A stretch of 35,943 bases of DNA from JAPLJC01 sp052326585 (lineage in GTDB: Bacteria > Desulfobacterota > Desulfobaccia > Desulfobaccales > 0-14-0-80-60-11). The notes under the pieces are model-generated. The model was not told the DNA's origin. It made no database searches and was given only the letters and a program-made list of their open reading frames with translations. Location of the stretch: NCBI GenBank assembly GCA_052326585.1, contig JBKQLU010000037.1, forward strand, positions 1-35,943, written 5' to 3'. Position numbers and translations under genes: made by a program. This document shows, in pieces, positions 8,299-17,745 of the stretch (position 1 is its first letter; every line of letters starts with the position of its first letter).

Positions 8299-10158
8299 TC
8301 AGCCGAGTTTACAGACTCCGGCCCGGCATTTTTTCTCCCGGATATGCTCCTCGAATTCGGCCCGGAAGTTCTTGAAGGCGCTCATCATGGGTTGCGCCGC
8401 AGTCTGCCCCAGGGGACAGAAGGAGGCGTCGGCCAGGACACCGGCCAGCCGCTCCATCAGGTCGAGGTCCGCCATGGTTCCCTGGCCCTGGCTGATGCGG
8501 GTCATGGTCTCCAGGATGCGGGGGGTGCCTTCCCGGCAGGGGGTGCATTGGCCGCAGGACTCGTGGCGGAAGAATTGGGCCACGGAACGGATAAAATCGA
8601 CCACGCAGACGCTTTGGTCCATCACCAGCATGGTCCCGGAGCCCAGGGCGCCACCCGCCTTGGCCATGGAGCCATAGTCTATGGGGGTGTCCAGGGCCGC
8701 GGCGGTGACGATGCCAGCCGAGGCGCCGCCCGTCTGGCACATCTTGAACTGGCGTCCGGGGAGCAGGCCGCCGCCGTAAGTATCGATAAGCTCCCTGAGG
8801 GTTAAGCCCGCCGGGGCTTCGACGATTTGCGGGGTCTGCACCTGGCCGATGATCTGGTAGATCTTGGGGCCGCTGGTGTCGGCGGTGCCCAGGGATTTGA
8901 ACCAGGCCCCGCCCTTGCTGAGTATGGCCGGCACGCTGGCCAGGGTCTCGACGTTATTGACGACGGTGGGTTTACCCCATAGGCCCACGACCCCGGGGAA
9001 AGGCGGTTTCATGCGAGGATAGCCGCGCTTGCCTTCGATCGATTCGATCAGGGCGGTCTCCTCACCGCAGATGTAGCAGCCGGACCCGGAACGGACTTCG
9101 ATGTTGAAGGAGAAGTCGGTGCCGAAGAGCTGCCGGCCCAGGAAGCCCCTGGCGTCGGCCTGCTCAATGGCCCCCTGGAGACGGGCCTGGGAGAGGAAAT
9201 ATTCCCCCCGGACATAGATGAAGCCCTGGGAGGCCCCCACCGCGAAGCCGGCGATGGCCATGCCCTCCAGGACCTTGTGGGGGTCGCCCTCCATGAGGTA
9301 ACGGTCCTTGATGGTGCCCGGTTCCCCTTCGTCGGCGTTGCAGACCAGGTATTTTGGCGCGTCCGGCAGGGGCCGGGTGAAGGACCACTTGAGGCCGGTG
9401 GGAAATCCGGCCCCACCCCGGCCCCGCAGGCCGGAAGTCTTCACTTCCTCCACCACCGCCTCGGGCGTCATGGTGGTCACCGCTTTCTTCAGGGCCTCAT
9501 ATCCGCCCTGGGCCAGATAATCCTCGATCCGGGTGGGATCGATGACCCCGACGTGGTCCAGTAAGATCAGGTCGGCGGGACTTTGCCGATATTGGCGAAA
9601 GTCCTTGACGCTGTAGGGCAACTGCCGGTAATCAGGGACCTGGCCGGCCCGGTAGCCGGCGAGCACCTGTTTGATTTTGGCGGGGGTGAGGTTGCCGAAG
9701 ACCACTTCATTGATCTGCATGGCGGGGGCCACTTCACAGACCCCCAGGCAGGCCGACAGTTCCAGGGTGAAGAGGCCGTCGCCGCTGGTCTGCCCCACTT
9801 TGAGCCCCAATTCCTGCTCTAAGGCGTGCAGCATATTGCCGGCCTCGGCAATATGGCAGGGCGGGGATTCGCACATGCGGACGACGTAACGGCCTTTGGG
9901 CTTCCAGGCATACATGGAATAGAAGCTCATCACCCCAAAGACCTCGCTCCCCTGGATATTAAGGCCGGCGGCGATGCGCGCCTGCACCGCGGGCGGCAGA
10001 TAGCCCACCGCCTCCTGGACCTCCTGCAGGACCGGCATCAGAGCCCCGGCCTGATCCTTGTGCCGGCTGACGATCTCATCAACCTGCTGGATAACTTCCG
10101 GGCTGAGGGCAGCTGCCGTTGGGCAGGCGCATCCGGAATTTTTGCTCAGCGCAGTCAT
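8299..10158 (-). CDS. Fused NuoE-NuoF-type NAD(H)/FMN subunit of formate dehydrogenase
   Basis: A 619-residue fusion of two diaphorase subunits. Residues 1-155 are a NuoE-like thioredoxin-fold [2Fe-2S] domain with Cys96, Cys101, Cys137 and Cys141. The rest is NuoF-like: FMN/NADH-binding region with GLRGRGGAGFPTGLKW and CNADEGEPGT, the SLBB region, and the [4Fe-4S] motif SCGQCTPCREGT. The C-terminus ends in a short Cys pair (CRAGVC). It should pass electrons from FdhA to NAD+, or work in reverse for CO2 reduction. The ATG at 10158 has GAGGAGG upstream; an in-frame TTG at 10173 overlaps the fdhA stop and is less likely. Only 11 bases separate it from fdhA. It might also work in an electron-bifurcating complex, which cannot be decided here. 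Confidence 0.92.
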   Translation of the reverse strand: MTALSKNSGCACPTAAALSPEVIQQVDEIVSRHKDQAGALMPVLQEVQEAVGYLPPAVQARIAAGLNIQGSEVFGVMSFYSMYAWKPKGRYVVRMCESPPCHIAEAGNMLHALEQELGLKVGQTSGDGLFTLELSACLGVCEVAPAMQINEVVFGNLTPAKIKQVLAGYRAGQVPDYRQLPYSVKDFRQYRQSPADLILLDHVGVIDPTRIEDYLAQGGYEALKKAVTTMTPEAVVEEVKTSGLRGRGGAGFPTGLKWSFTRPLPDAPKYLVCNADEGEPGTIKDRYLMEGDPHKVLEGMAIAGFAVGASQGFIYVRGEYFLSQARLQGAIEQADARGFLGRQLFGTDFSFNIEVRSGSGCYICGEETALIESIEGKRGYPRMKPPFPGVVGLWGKPTVVNNVETLASVPAILSKGGAWFKSLGTADTSGPKIYQIIGQVQTPQIVEAPAGLTLRELIDTYGGGLLPGRQFKMCQTGGASAGIVTAAALDTPIDYGSMAKAGGALGSGTMLVMDQSVCVVDFIRSVAQFFRHESCGQCTPCREGTPRILETMTRISQGQGTMADLDLMERLAGVLADASFCPLGQTAAQPMMSAFKNFRAEFEEHIREKKCRAGVCKLG

Positions 10159-10169
10159 GGTCGGCCTCC

Positions 10170-12869
10170 TCAAACTTTTTCGATCTGCACCGCACAGACC
10201 TTGTATTCCGGAATCTTGGAGACCGGATCCAGGGCGGCGTTGGTCAGTTTATTGGCCGAAGCTTCGGCGTAATGGAACGGCAGGAAGATGGTGCCGGGGA
10301 CGGCCCGGTCGGAGATTTGCGCCTTGGCGCTGATCTTGCCGCGGCGGGTGCGCAGGTGCACCTGCTGGCCGTCGGCAATGCCATAACGGGCGGCATCGGC
10401 GGCGGCCATCTCCACCCGGCATTCCGGGGCCTTTTCCTCCAGGCCGGCGGCCCGCCGGCTCATGGTGCCGGAATGGTATTGATAGAGGAGGCGGCCGGTA
10501 GTGAGATAGAGCGGGTATTCGGCGTCGGGCATCTCCGCCGGGTCCCGATGCTCAATGGCGAAGAACATACCCAGGCCCCGGGCAAAGCGGTCCTTGTGGA
10601 GATAGACCGTGCCCGGGTGCTCTAGATTGGGACAGGGCCACTGCAGGCCGCCGGACTCCAGGCGTTGATAGGAAATTCCTGCATAGGAAGGGGTCACCCG
10701 GCGAATCTCTTCAAAGATCTCTTCGGGTCCGGCGTATTTCATGGGGTAGCCCAGGCGCCCGGCGACCTCGCAGAGGATCTGCCAATCGGGTTTGGCCTGC
10801 CCCACCGGCGGAATGGCCTGGCGCACCCGGGCCACCCGGCGCTCGGTGTTGGAGAAGGTGCCGTCTTTTTCGGCAAAGGAGGCGGCAGGCAAGACCACGT
10901 CAGCCAGTTTGCCGGTCTCGGTGAGAAAGAGGTCCTGGACCACCAGGAGTTCCAGGGCCTGCATGGCCTTGATGGCATGGTCGGAGTCGGGGTCGGTGAG
11001 GGCCGGGTTTTCCCCCATGATGTACAGGGCCTTGATGCCTCCCTGGGCAATGGCCGGGAGCATCTCGGTCATGGCCATCCCCGGCCAGTCAGGGAGGCTG
11101 GCTACACCCCAGGCCTCCGCCATCTTCTTGCGGTTGGCGGGGTCGGTTACCGGCTGATACGCGGAGAAGACGTTGGGTAGGCCGCCCATATCGCAGGCCC
11201 CCTGGACGTTATTCTGGCCCCGCAGGGGATTGACCCCGCCTCCCGGGATGCCGACATTGCCGCAGAGCATGGCCAGGTTGGCCAGGGTCTTGACGTTGTC
11301 GGTGCCCACCGTGTGCTGGGTGATGCCCATGCAATAGACGATGGAGCCGGCCGGGGCCCGGGCGTACATGCGGGCCGCGGCCGTCACCTGCGCGGCCGGC
11401 ACCCCGCAAATCTTTTCGGCGTATGCCGGCGTATATTTGGCCACCGTTTCCTTAAGGGCCGCGAAGTTTTCGGTGCGTTCGGTTACATAGGTCTGGTCAT
11501 AGAGCTCTTCCGCGATGATGACCTGCATCATGGCGTTGACCAGGGCGATATCGGTGCCGGGAATTTGCCGGAGCCAGAGGCGGGCATGCCGCACCAGGTC
11601 CTGGCGCCTGGGGTCGATGACGATGAGGTCCTTATTTTTAAGACGCGCCGCCCGCTTGATGCGGGCCGCAATCACCGGGTGATTTTCATTGGTGTTGGAG
11701 CCGATCACCAGGATGCAATCGGCATCCTCCAATTCGTCAATGGAATTGGTCATGGCTCCGGAACCGAAGGACGCGGCCAGCCCGGCCACGGTGGAGCTGT
11801 GTCAGAGGCGGGCGCAGTGATCCACGTGGTTGGTGCCGATCCCGGCGCGCAGCAGTTTTTGCATCAGGTAATTTTCTTCGTTGGTGGTCCGGGCCGAACA
11901 CCAGCCGCCAATCTTTTCGGGGCCGTGTTTTTCCTTCACCTCCAGGAGGCGGCGGCCCACGAAATCGAGGGCCTCATCCCAGGTGGCCTCTTTAAGCTCG
12001 CCTCCTTTCTCCTGGCGGAGAAGCGGGGCCTGGAGGCGATCGGCATGCTGGACGAACCCCATGCCGAACCGTCCCTTGACGCAGAGCCGGCCGTCGTTGG
12101 GCTGGGCATGGGCTCCGGTCACCTTGACGAGGCGGCCGCCCTTGACGTGGAGATCCATCTGGCAGCCCACCCCGCAGTAAGAGCAGGTGGTGCGGACGCG
12201 GCGGCGTTCCCAACTGCGGCCTTGATGCATGGCGTTCTTGTCCAGCAGGGCACCCACCGGGCAGGATTGCACGCATTCGCCGCAAAAGACGCAATCGGAA
12301 TCGATATAAGGGTGATCGGCCGCGGCCACGATCTTGTTGTGGGAACCGCGATAGCCGATGCTGATGGCCTGGTTCACCTGCCGTTCATTACAGCCCCGGA
12401 CGCAGCGGCCGCACATGATGCACTTGGAAAAATCCCGGACGATCATGCTGTTGTCGTCTTCGTAATAGTATGGGCTGTCCGGGGGATTGGCAAAGCTGGG
12501 GGTGGGCACCTCATAACGATAAGCCAGGGCCTGCAATTCGCACTCGCCGTTGGCCTCGCAGACCAGGCAGTTATGGTTGCCGGAGGCCAGCAGCAGCTCT
12601 AAAACCATTCTGCGGGAGGCGTCGATCCTGGCCGACTCGGTCTTGATCACCATCCCGGGGGTGGCCACGGTGGCGCAGGCGGGCAACAGGGTGCGGGCCC
12701 CTTCCACCTCCACCATACACATCCGGCATGACCCGGTGGGGGTGGTATCTTTCAAAAAGCAAAGGGTGGGGATGGTGTAGGTTCCATGCCCCCAGGCCAC
12801 TTCCAAAATGGTCTGGCCGGGCTGAAAATCGACCGCCATCCCATTAAGGTTGAGGGTTGCCTTGCTCAT
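10170..12869 (-). CDS. fdhA: Formate dehydrogenase catalytic subunit, selenocysteine-containing
   Basis: An 899-residue molybdenum/tungsten enzyme oxidising formate to CO2, read through an in-frame UGA (11802-11804) as Sec356. The residues around it (HCARL-Sec-HSSTVAGLA) match the active site of Sec formate dehydrogenases, and the frame is open on both sides. Order: [2Fe-2S] domain (Cys37, 48, 51, 65); Cys101/104/110 cluster region; two [4Fe-4S] clusters (Cys150/153/156/160 and 193/196/199/203); Mo-domain cluster (Cys229/232/236/263); bis-MGD domains and the C-terminal dinucleotide-binding domain. It is a soluble enzyme with no Tat signal. The start at 12869 has GGAGGT upstream; an in-frame ATG at 12980 gives an unrelated extension. 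Standard gene callers would split it at the UGA. Confidence 0.93.
11773..11804 (-). promoter_or_regulatory. Sec UGA codon with bacterial SECIS-like hairpin
   Basis: After the UGA at 11804-11802 the - strand has GTGGCC, loop GGGCT, then GGCCGC (11789-11773): six pairs including one G-U. The loop starts 22 bases from the U of UGA, which matches the distance in the E. coli fdhF SECIS as I recall it, and carries G in the positions that contact SelB. The hairpin is coding as well. Confidence 0.65.
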
Positions 12870-13016
12870 GCCTCGGGTACCTCCATCTTGAAGTCGGCGA
12901 ACCGTTTTTCTAAGACTTATTTGAATTTTGCCAGCCGGAGGCCATAGTCTGCGTTTACGCAGGCGAGAGGCCGCGGCCAACCGAAACCGAACACCGGGGG
13001 TGCCGGGTTCATGTAC

Positions 13017-13025
13017 ATATTAGCA
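13017..13025 (-). promoter_or_regulatory. Extended -10 promoter upstream of fdhA
   Basis: The - strand reads TGCTAATAT here, a near-consensus extended -10. A TTGCCC lies 15 bases further upstream as a poor -35. The leader would be about 140 bases and contains a perfect inverted repeat CTGCGTTTACGCAG (12949-12962), a possible operator. The rest of the fdhA-csrA gap (12870-13241) shows nothing else recognisable apart from the hairpin at 13204-13223. Confidence 0.45.
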
Positions 13026-13203
13026 CAAAGTAAGGCCGGGCAACAGGAAATTCCAGGTCTGCTCAGGGAGCAGGCGCCTCGTCCTGCGATGGCGTCCGGG
13101 GGGACTTTGGTAATTGCTAGGACATTTCCGACTGCGGTTTTTTAACCCGGCCCGGGAAAAAGGTAGGGGAGATTTTAATTAATATCCTGAAATGCTCTTA
13201 AAT

Positions 13204-13223
13204 TCCCCTTTTCCAAAGGGGGA
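13204..13223 (-). terminator. Hairpin after the csrA-fliW gene, weak terminator
   Basis: CCCCTTT pairs with AAAGGGG around a three-base loop, about 20 bases past the stop of csrA-fliW. On the - strand it is followed by GAATTTAA rather than a clean U-tract, so termination is only likely. Hairpins of this type are often dispersed in such genomes. Confidence 0.4.
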
Positions 13224-13241
13224 CTCTGAAAACCTGCGCCG

Positions 13242-13988
13242 CTAAACGCCCTCCAGCTCGCTGGCAGCCGCCGGCAGGCCGGCCTGATTGGGGAAGAGGG
13301 GATGTTTCTGGGTGAAGCCGGGGGATTCCAGGACCACCTGCTTCCCCAGGCGGAGGCCCGGGTTGATGAGGATGGGACTCACCAGGTTGGCGGTGGTCTC
13401 GGCAGGCAGTCCCGGCGGAATGGTCAGGGCGACAAAAACCTGTAGTTCTTCCGGGTCATTAGCCTCCAGTTCCTTAAGAGCTGAATGGAGGCGGCTCAAG
13501 TCAACCCGGGCTCTCAGCCGGGACGGTTCTGCCACCAGCAGGGCCGGTCCCGCAGGCTCCAGGCATTGCAAGAGGAGGAAAGGCGCGGTATCCGGCAGGG
13601 CCAACAAGGCGTAGCGCTGGAATTCGGCAAATCCCAAAAGTCCATGGCAAAAAAAGATTATCCGGTCTGCGGGGATTTGGATAGCCCCCAACTTGCTGTG
13701 ATCCAGGCGCAACCGGGGAACCTCCGGCGGCGAGGGGGGCTGCGGGCCGGCAGTTGGGAGGTCACGGGCCGCCAATTGTTGCGCGGCCTTAAGGTCGCTG
13801 CAGACGAAGTCGGCAGCCTGCCGGTTCTCCTGGAGAAGCCGCTGGAAAATCTCATCCCGCAGGACCACTAAGCCCCCGGGGGCCTCAATGCCCAGACGCA
13901 CTTGCTTGCCCCGGACTTCCAGGACCACTACCCGGACCCCGTCACCGATGGTGAACCCTTCGCTAATCTTGCGAGTAAGTATCAGCAA
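13242..13988 (-). CDS. CsrA-FliW fusion protein
   Basis: A 248-residue protein joining a global RNA-binding regulator to its protein antagonist. Residues 1-55 are CsrA: MLILTRK, IGDGVRVVVLEVRGKQVRLGIEAP and Arg44 in VVLRDEIF, the key RNA-binding residue at its canonical number. A Pro/Ala-rich linker (about 62-97) leads to FliW (about 98-232) with HGLLGFAEFQRYALL, TANLVSPILINP and GKQVVLES ending in KHPLF. The TTG at 13988 is preferred: GGAG lies seven bases upstream and it reproduces the CsrA N-terminus; the ATG at 14012 lacks a ribosome site. In other bacteria FliW binds CsrA as a separate protein to free flagellin mRNA; no flagellar gene is nearby. How a tethered antagonist behaves is unknown to me. 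Confidence 0.9.
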   Translation of the reverse strand: MLILTRKISEGFTIGDGVRVVVLEVRGKQVRLGIEAPGGLVVLRDEIFQRLLQENRQAADFVCSDLKAAQQLAARDLPTAGPQPPSPPEVPRLRLDHSKLGAIQIPADRIIFFCHGLLGFAEFQRYALLALPDTAPFLLLQCLEPAGPALLVAEPSRLRARVDLSRLHSALKELEANDPEELQVFVALTIPPGLPAETTANLVSPILINPGLRLGKQVVLESPGFTQKHPLFPNQAGLPAAASELEGV

Positions 13989-13995
13989 ACTTTTT

Positions 13996-14020
13996 CTCCG
14001 ATCCCCAGCCATGAGCTGGG
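13996..14020 (-). promoter_or_regulatory. Leader hairpin and paired GGA sites before csrA-fliW
   Basis: On the - strand CCCAGC/GCTGGG (14004-14020) forms a stem with the upstream ATG in its loop, followed by two GGA motifs (14002-14006 and 13996-13999), the second being the ribosome site. CsrA binds GGA near ribosome sites, so autoregulation is possible; the GGA triplets are not themselves in a hairpin loop. Confidence 0.35.
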
Positions 14021-14287
14021 AAAGTCAGAACCGCGGGAGCCCAGAAGCAAATTTCCCGGGGCCGGACTCTTATGACGTAGACCTTAAGGCCGGGAGGATT
14101 TTCGTCCCGGAATAAACGTGCCGGACATTATCTGATTTATCATCGGCATATCCTGAAAATGGCTGAAATTTCGGGTTAGCGGACCTAAAATTTAGCGGGT
14201 TCTCCTGAGCGCCCCGCCTGGCCCCGGCAGGCACCTAAAAGTCTCGCTTCCTGGGGGGGGCGGCGGCTGTTTCATTGCCCAAGCCGT

Positions 14288-14316
14288 TTGACAAAGCCGT
14301 CAGACATACCTAATTT
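14288..14316 (+). promoter_or_regulatory. Sigma-70 promoter for the YceI gene
   Basis: TTGACA at 14288-14293, 17-base spacer, TAATTT at 14311-14316, placing the start near 14323, about 45 bases before the ATG. The rest of the 13989-14367 gap is unassigned; it must also hold the promoter for csrA-fliW on the other strand. Confidence 0.7.
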
Positions 14317-14367
14317 ATTGCCCATATTGCATCTAATAGTGCATCTCTCCTGAAAGGCAGGAAATCC

Positions 14368-14958
14368 ATGGCAAAATGGGTATTCAATCCCTATCATAGC
14401 GCGGCAATCTTCTCGGTGCGCCACCTGATGGTGACCTGGGTGGCGGGTCTCTTCTCCAAAATTAGCGGCAGCCTCGATTTCGATCCGCTGAACGTGGCAG
14501 ACGCCGCGGTGGCGGTGGAAATAGACGCCTCCTCTTTATGCACCGGCGTCGAGCCGCGGGACGAGCATCTGAAGAGTCCCGATTTCTTCGACGTGGCGCG
14601 ATACCCCATCATCACCTTCAAGAGCGCCCGGGTGGAGGCGCTGGGACTGGACCACGCCCTGGTCCATGGGGACCTGACCCTGCACGGCGTCACCCGCCCG
14701 CTGATCCTGGACGTGCACTGGGCCGGGCCGGTGCGCCTGGAGGATCAGGGCGCCATCTACACCAGCTTCGGCTTTCAGGCCAAGGCCAGGCTCAACCGCG
14801 AGGATTTCGGCATGATCTATAACGTCGAGCTGGACCACGGCGGGGTCGGGCTTGGCAAGCACGTCTACCTCAAGCTGAATTGCGAAGTAGATCTGGCGGA
14901 GGTCGGTGGAGTGACCGCCGCCCTGGCAGCCAGGAGGCAACCCGCTCCTGATGCCTAG
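14368..14958 (+). CDS. YceI family protein
   Basis: A 196-residue lipocalin-like beta-barrel. The family pattern is clear: an early WVFNPYHSAAIFSVRHLMV segment, GLFSKISGSLDFDP, EIDASSL, the DEHLKSPDFFDVARYPIITFKS core, GDLTLHGVTRPLILDV and a closing LKLNCEVDL strand. YceI proteins bind isoprenoid or amphipathic ligands; the physiological role varies. Unlike E. coli YceI there is no signal peptide, so it should be cytoplasmic. AGGA at 14359-14362 precedes the ATG. It is monocistronic with its own promoter. Confidence 0.92.
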   Translation: MAKWVFNPYHSAAIFSVRHLMVTWVAGLFSKISGSLDFDPLNVADAAVAVEIDASSLCTGVEPRDEHLKSPDFFDVARYPIITFKSARVEALGLDHALVHGDLTLHGVTRPLILDVHWAGPVRLEDQGAIYTSFGFQAKARLNREDFGMIYNVELDHGGVGLGKHVYLKLNCEVDLAEVGGVTAALAARRQPAPDA

Positions 14959-15440
14959 GTGAGGCCGGCGCTTTCCGGCTCTAACCAGGGCGATCCGGGA
15001 GGGCTGGGACTGGTTCCTCCTGATTATCCCAAGTTTCCCGTCCCGTAACGGCTGGGCGCCCAGGCTGCCTGATCTTGGCAGCCCGAGCCCCTGGCCGGTG
15101 CAGTCATGCATTAGCGGACGCATAAAAGGGATTCCAGCTTGCGCCCAAAAAATCCCATAGTCTGGTTCGAAAAACTGTCCGCCTGGGTCTGATTTTCGCA
15201 TAGGACTCTCACCAGCCCCCAAGTCGGTCTTTATCCTACATCTTAATGAGAGCCTGGACTGCCTTGGGCGGGGGGGGGGCGCCGCCAAACTTGGGTTATT
15301 TAAATGGGGGACAGATACGGGGGCAGGGAAGGGGAAATTCCTGGGAGAAGCGGACTATTCCGGACAGCATCGAGACCGTGGCAGCAGGTTATTATTATCC
15401 CTTTTATCGCCCTGACCGATAACCCTACACTACCCGGGAA
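14959..15440. other. Intergenic region without recognised gene
   Basis: Between the convergent YceI and reductase genes. A small CCGG/CCGG hairpin follows the YceI stop (14961-14981) without a T-run, and there is a run of ten G at 15270-15279. Reading frames here look like chance frames in GC-rich DNA. No promoter, RNA or repeat could be supported. Confidence 0.5.
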
Positions 15441-17678
15441 TTACCGCCGCCAGGCCAGGAACCGGTTAAAGAGCCATTTGACCCTGGGGGTCAGTTTGGT
15501 CCGGTTGTAGAGGTCGCCGGTCTGACGGATGGCCTCCGCCTGGGTGGGATAGGGATGAATGACCGCGGCCAGGGTTCCCAGGCCGATCGAGCCCACCATG
15601 GCCGCGGTGATCTCGCTGATCATCTCCCCGGCATGCCGGGCCACAATGGTGGCGCCCAGGATCCGGTCGGCGCCCTTTTGGACGTGAATCTTGACAAACC
15701 CCTGATCTTCGCCGTCCAGAATGGCCCGGTCCACCTCGCCCCAGGGTTTAATGAAGGTCGTGACCGGGATCCCCCGTTTTTCCGCCTCTGCCTCATTCAA
15801 GCCCACGTGGGCCACTTCCGGGTCGGTGTAGGTGCACCAGGGAATGGTCAGGGCGCTCAGCTTCTTGCGCCCAAAGAACAGGGCGTTCTGGATGACGAGA
15901 CGCGCCGTGAAGTCGGCCAGATGGGTGAACTGGTAGGGCAGACAGATGTCGCCCGCGGCGAAGATACGGGGATTGGAAGTTTGCAGCCTGTCATTGACTA
16001 TTACGCCCCTGCCTTTACCGGCTTCATAGCTGACGCCGGCGGCTTCCAGGTTGAGGCCTTCGACGTTGGGGGTCCGGCCGGCCCCGATGAGAATCTCGTC
16101 AACCTCGATTTCTCCCTTTTGGCCCTCGCTCTCATATCGGACCAGCTTGGCGTTGCCGGTTTTGGTCACCGCAAGCGGCCTGGCATTGAGGATCAGGCCG
16201 ATGCCTTCTTTTTGGAAGGTCTCCTGGATGATTGCCGCGGCGTCGGCGTCTTCTCTATTCATGATGTGGGGATATTTGTGCAGCAGGGTCACCCGGCAGC
16301 CCAGGCGTTGGAAGGCCTGGGCCAATTCGCAGCCGATGGGACCACCACCCATCACCAGAAGACGCGCCGGGCGCTCGGTTAAAGAGAAGACCGTTTCGTT
16401 AGTCAGATAACCGGCTTCCGGCAATCCCGGCACTGGCGGGAGCGCGGCCCGGCCGCCGGTGGCGATGACGGCCTTTTGGAAGCGCAGGGTCTTGCCTCCC
16501 ACCAGGACGCTATCCGGGCCGGAAAACCTGGCCGCGCCCAGGAAGACGTCCACCCCCAAATCCCGGAAGCGCTGGGCGGAATCGTGGTGGCTGAGCCCCG
16601 CCCGCAGGCGCCGCATGCGTTCCATGACCGCGGCAAAGTCCACTTCCGGCGCGGCGGCGAGCTTTAAGCCAAAGCGGCCGGCATCCCGGATGTCGGCATA
16701 GACTTTGGAGGAGCGGATAATGGCCTTGGACGGTACGCAGCCGTAATTGAGACAATCGCCTCCCAGGAGATGGCGCTCCACCAGGGCCACTTTGGCGCCC
16801 AGCCCGGCGGCGCCGGCGGCGCTTACCAATCCCGCGGTGCCCGCGCCTATGACCACCAGATTATAACGGGGCTGCGGCTCGGGATTCACCCAAGCCGGCG
16901 GCCGCACCTGGGCCATGAGGTCTTCATTGAATGCGTCCAGGGGGCTGACCTCGGGCGGGGCGGCGGGCTCTGCCATTGCCGCGGCGCCATCCGGGGTTTG
17001 CAGCTCCTTGGCTTGCAGCCTGCGCCTGGCCGAGCGCACCACGAAGATCAGAAAGACCAGGGCTGCCAGAAAGGCCCCCAGCAAGGGCCAGGGAATCCTG
17101 CCTTCCCTCAGGGCCTCGGCAACCGCAGCCGCCCCCACCACATAGAGGATGGTGCCCGGTAGGATGCACAGCCAGGTGTAAAAGGCATAGGTCCCAAAGG
17201 GCACCTTGGTGAGCCCGAAGCCGTAATTAAGTAAATTAAAAGGGAAAAGCGGCACCAGGCGGGTCAGGGCCACGATGATGCCGCCATGCTCTTCGGTGAG
17301 CCGGTCCAGCTTTTGGAATTTGTCGCTTTTGGAGAGCCAGTTGACTATTGCCGCCCGGGCGAAATAGCGGCCGATCAGGAAAGCCAGGCAGGCGCCGATG
17401 GTGGCGCCGATGTCTACCAAAATGACGCCCAGCACCGCGCCAAAAAGAGGCCCGGCGGCGAGGGTGATAGCCGCGCCGGGCAGGGCGGCCACCACCCCTA
17501 CGATGTAAATCAGGATAAAGGCCAACGGACCCCAGGGGCCCAGGGTGACGATCCAATGCCGCAGGGCCCCCAGCTTTTCGCCTACGTTGAAGACCTTGGC
17601 CAGGACCAGGATGGCAATGAGGACGGCGAGCAGCAAGACCGGCCGCCATTTACCGCCTTTACCGGCGCCTTTCGGCAT
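15441..17678 (-). CDS. VTT (TVP38/TMEM64) membrane domain fused to FAD-dependent disulfide reductase
   Basis: A 745-residue two-part protein. Residues 1-220 are a VTT/DedA-like membrane module: first helix, GPLAFILIYIVGVVAALPGA, the glycine-rich re-entrant segment, and RLVPLFPFNLLNYGFGL. A cytoplasmic linker leads to a mercuric/dihydrolipoamide reductase-like unit from about 272: FAD motif GAGTAG (278-283), redox pair Cys309/Cys314 in GGDCLNYGCVPSKA, NAD motif GGGPIGCE and the C-terminal dimer domain ending near HPYPTQAEA. This architecture is known as a bifunctional family, but its substrate is not established to my knowledge. It likely links membrane transport or lipid handling to NAD(P)H thiol redox. 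The ATG at 17678 is chosen; a TTG at 17696 adds six residues. Confidence 0.9.
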   Translation of the reverse strand: MPKGAGKGGKWRPVLLLAVLIAILVLAKVFNVGEKLGALRHWIVTLGPWGPLAFILIYIVGVVAALPGAAITLAAGPLFGAVLGVILVDIGATIGACLAFLIGRYFARAAIVNWLSKSDKFQKLDRLTEEHGGIIVALTRLVPLFPFNLLNYGFGLTKVPFGTYAFYTWLCILPGTILYVVGAAAVAEALREGRIPWPLLGAFLAALVFLIFVVRSARRRLQAKELQTPDGAAAMAEPAAPPEVSPLDAFNEDLMAQVRPPAWVNPEPQPRYNLVVIGAGTAGLVSAAGAAGLGAKVALVERHLLGGDCLNYGCVPSKAIIRSSKVYADIRDAGRFGLKLAAAPEVDFAAVMERMRRLRAGLSHHDSAQRFRDLGVDVFLGAARFSGPDSVLVGGKTLRFQKAVIATGGRAALPPVPGLPEAGYLTNETVFSLTERPARLLVMGGGPIGCELAQAFQRLGCRVTLLHKYPHIMNREDADAAAIIQETFQKEGIGLILNARPLAVTKTGNAKLVRYESEGQKGEIEVDEILIGAGRTPNVEGLNLEAAGVSYEAGKGRGVIVNDRLQTSNPRIFAAGDICLPYQFTHLADFTARLVIQNALFFGRKKLSALTIPWCTYTDPEVAHVGLNEAEAEKRGIPVTTFIKPWGEVDRAILDGEDQGFVKIHVQKGADRILGATIVARHAGEMISEITAAMVGSIGLGTLAAVIHPYPTQAEAIRQTGDLYNRTKLTPRVKWLFNRFLAWRR

Positions 17679-17745
17679 AATTGCAGTTGGCTCCAATCCT
17701 GCTTAACCCCCTATCTTTGGCAGCGATTTGAGCCGCGCCCGCGGC

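Noticed and set aside
10170..11789. Separate formate dehydrogenase gene starting at the GTG at 11789
   Set aside because: It is the part of fdhA after the Sec codon; the GTG is an internal Val and the frame is continuous through the UGA.
15270..15279. Run of ten G as a phase-variable promoter element
   Set aside because: It lies between convergent genes, far from any start codon, with no promoter parts around it.
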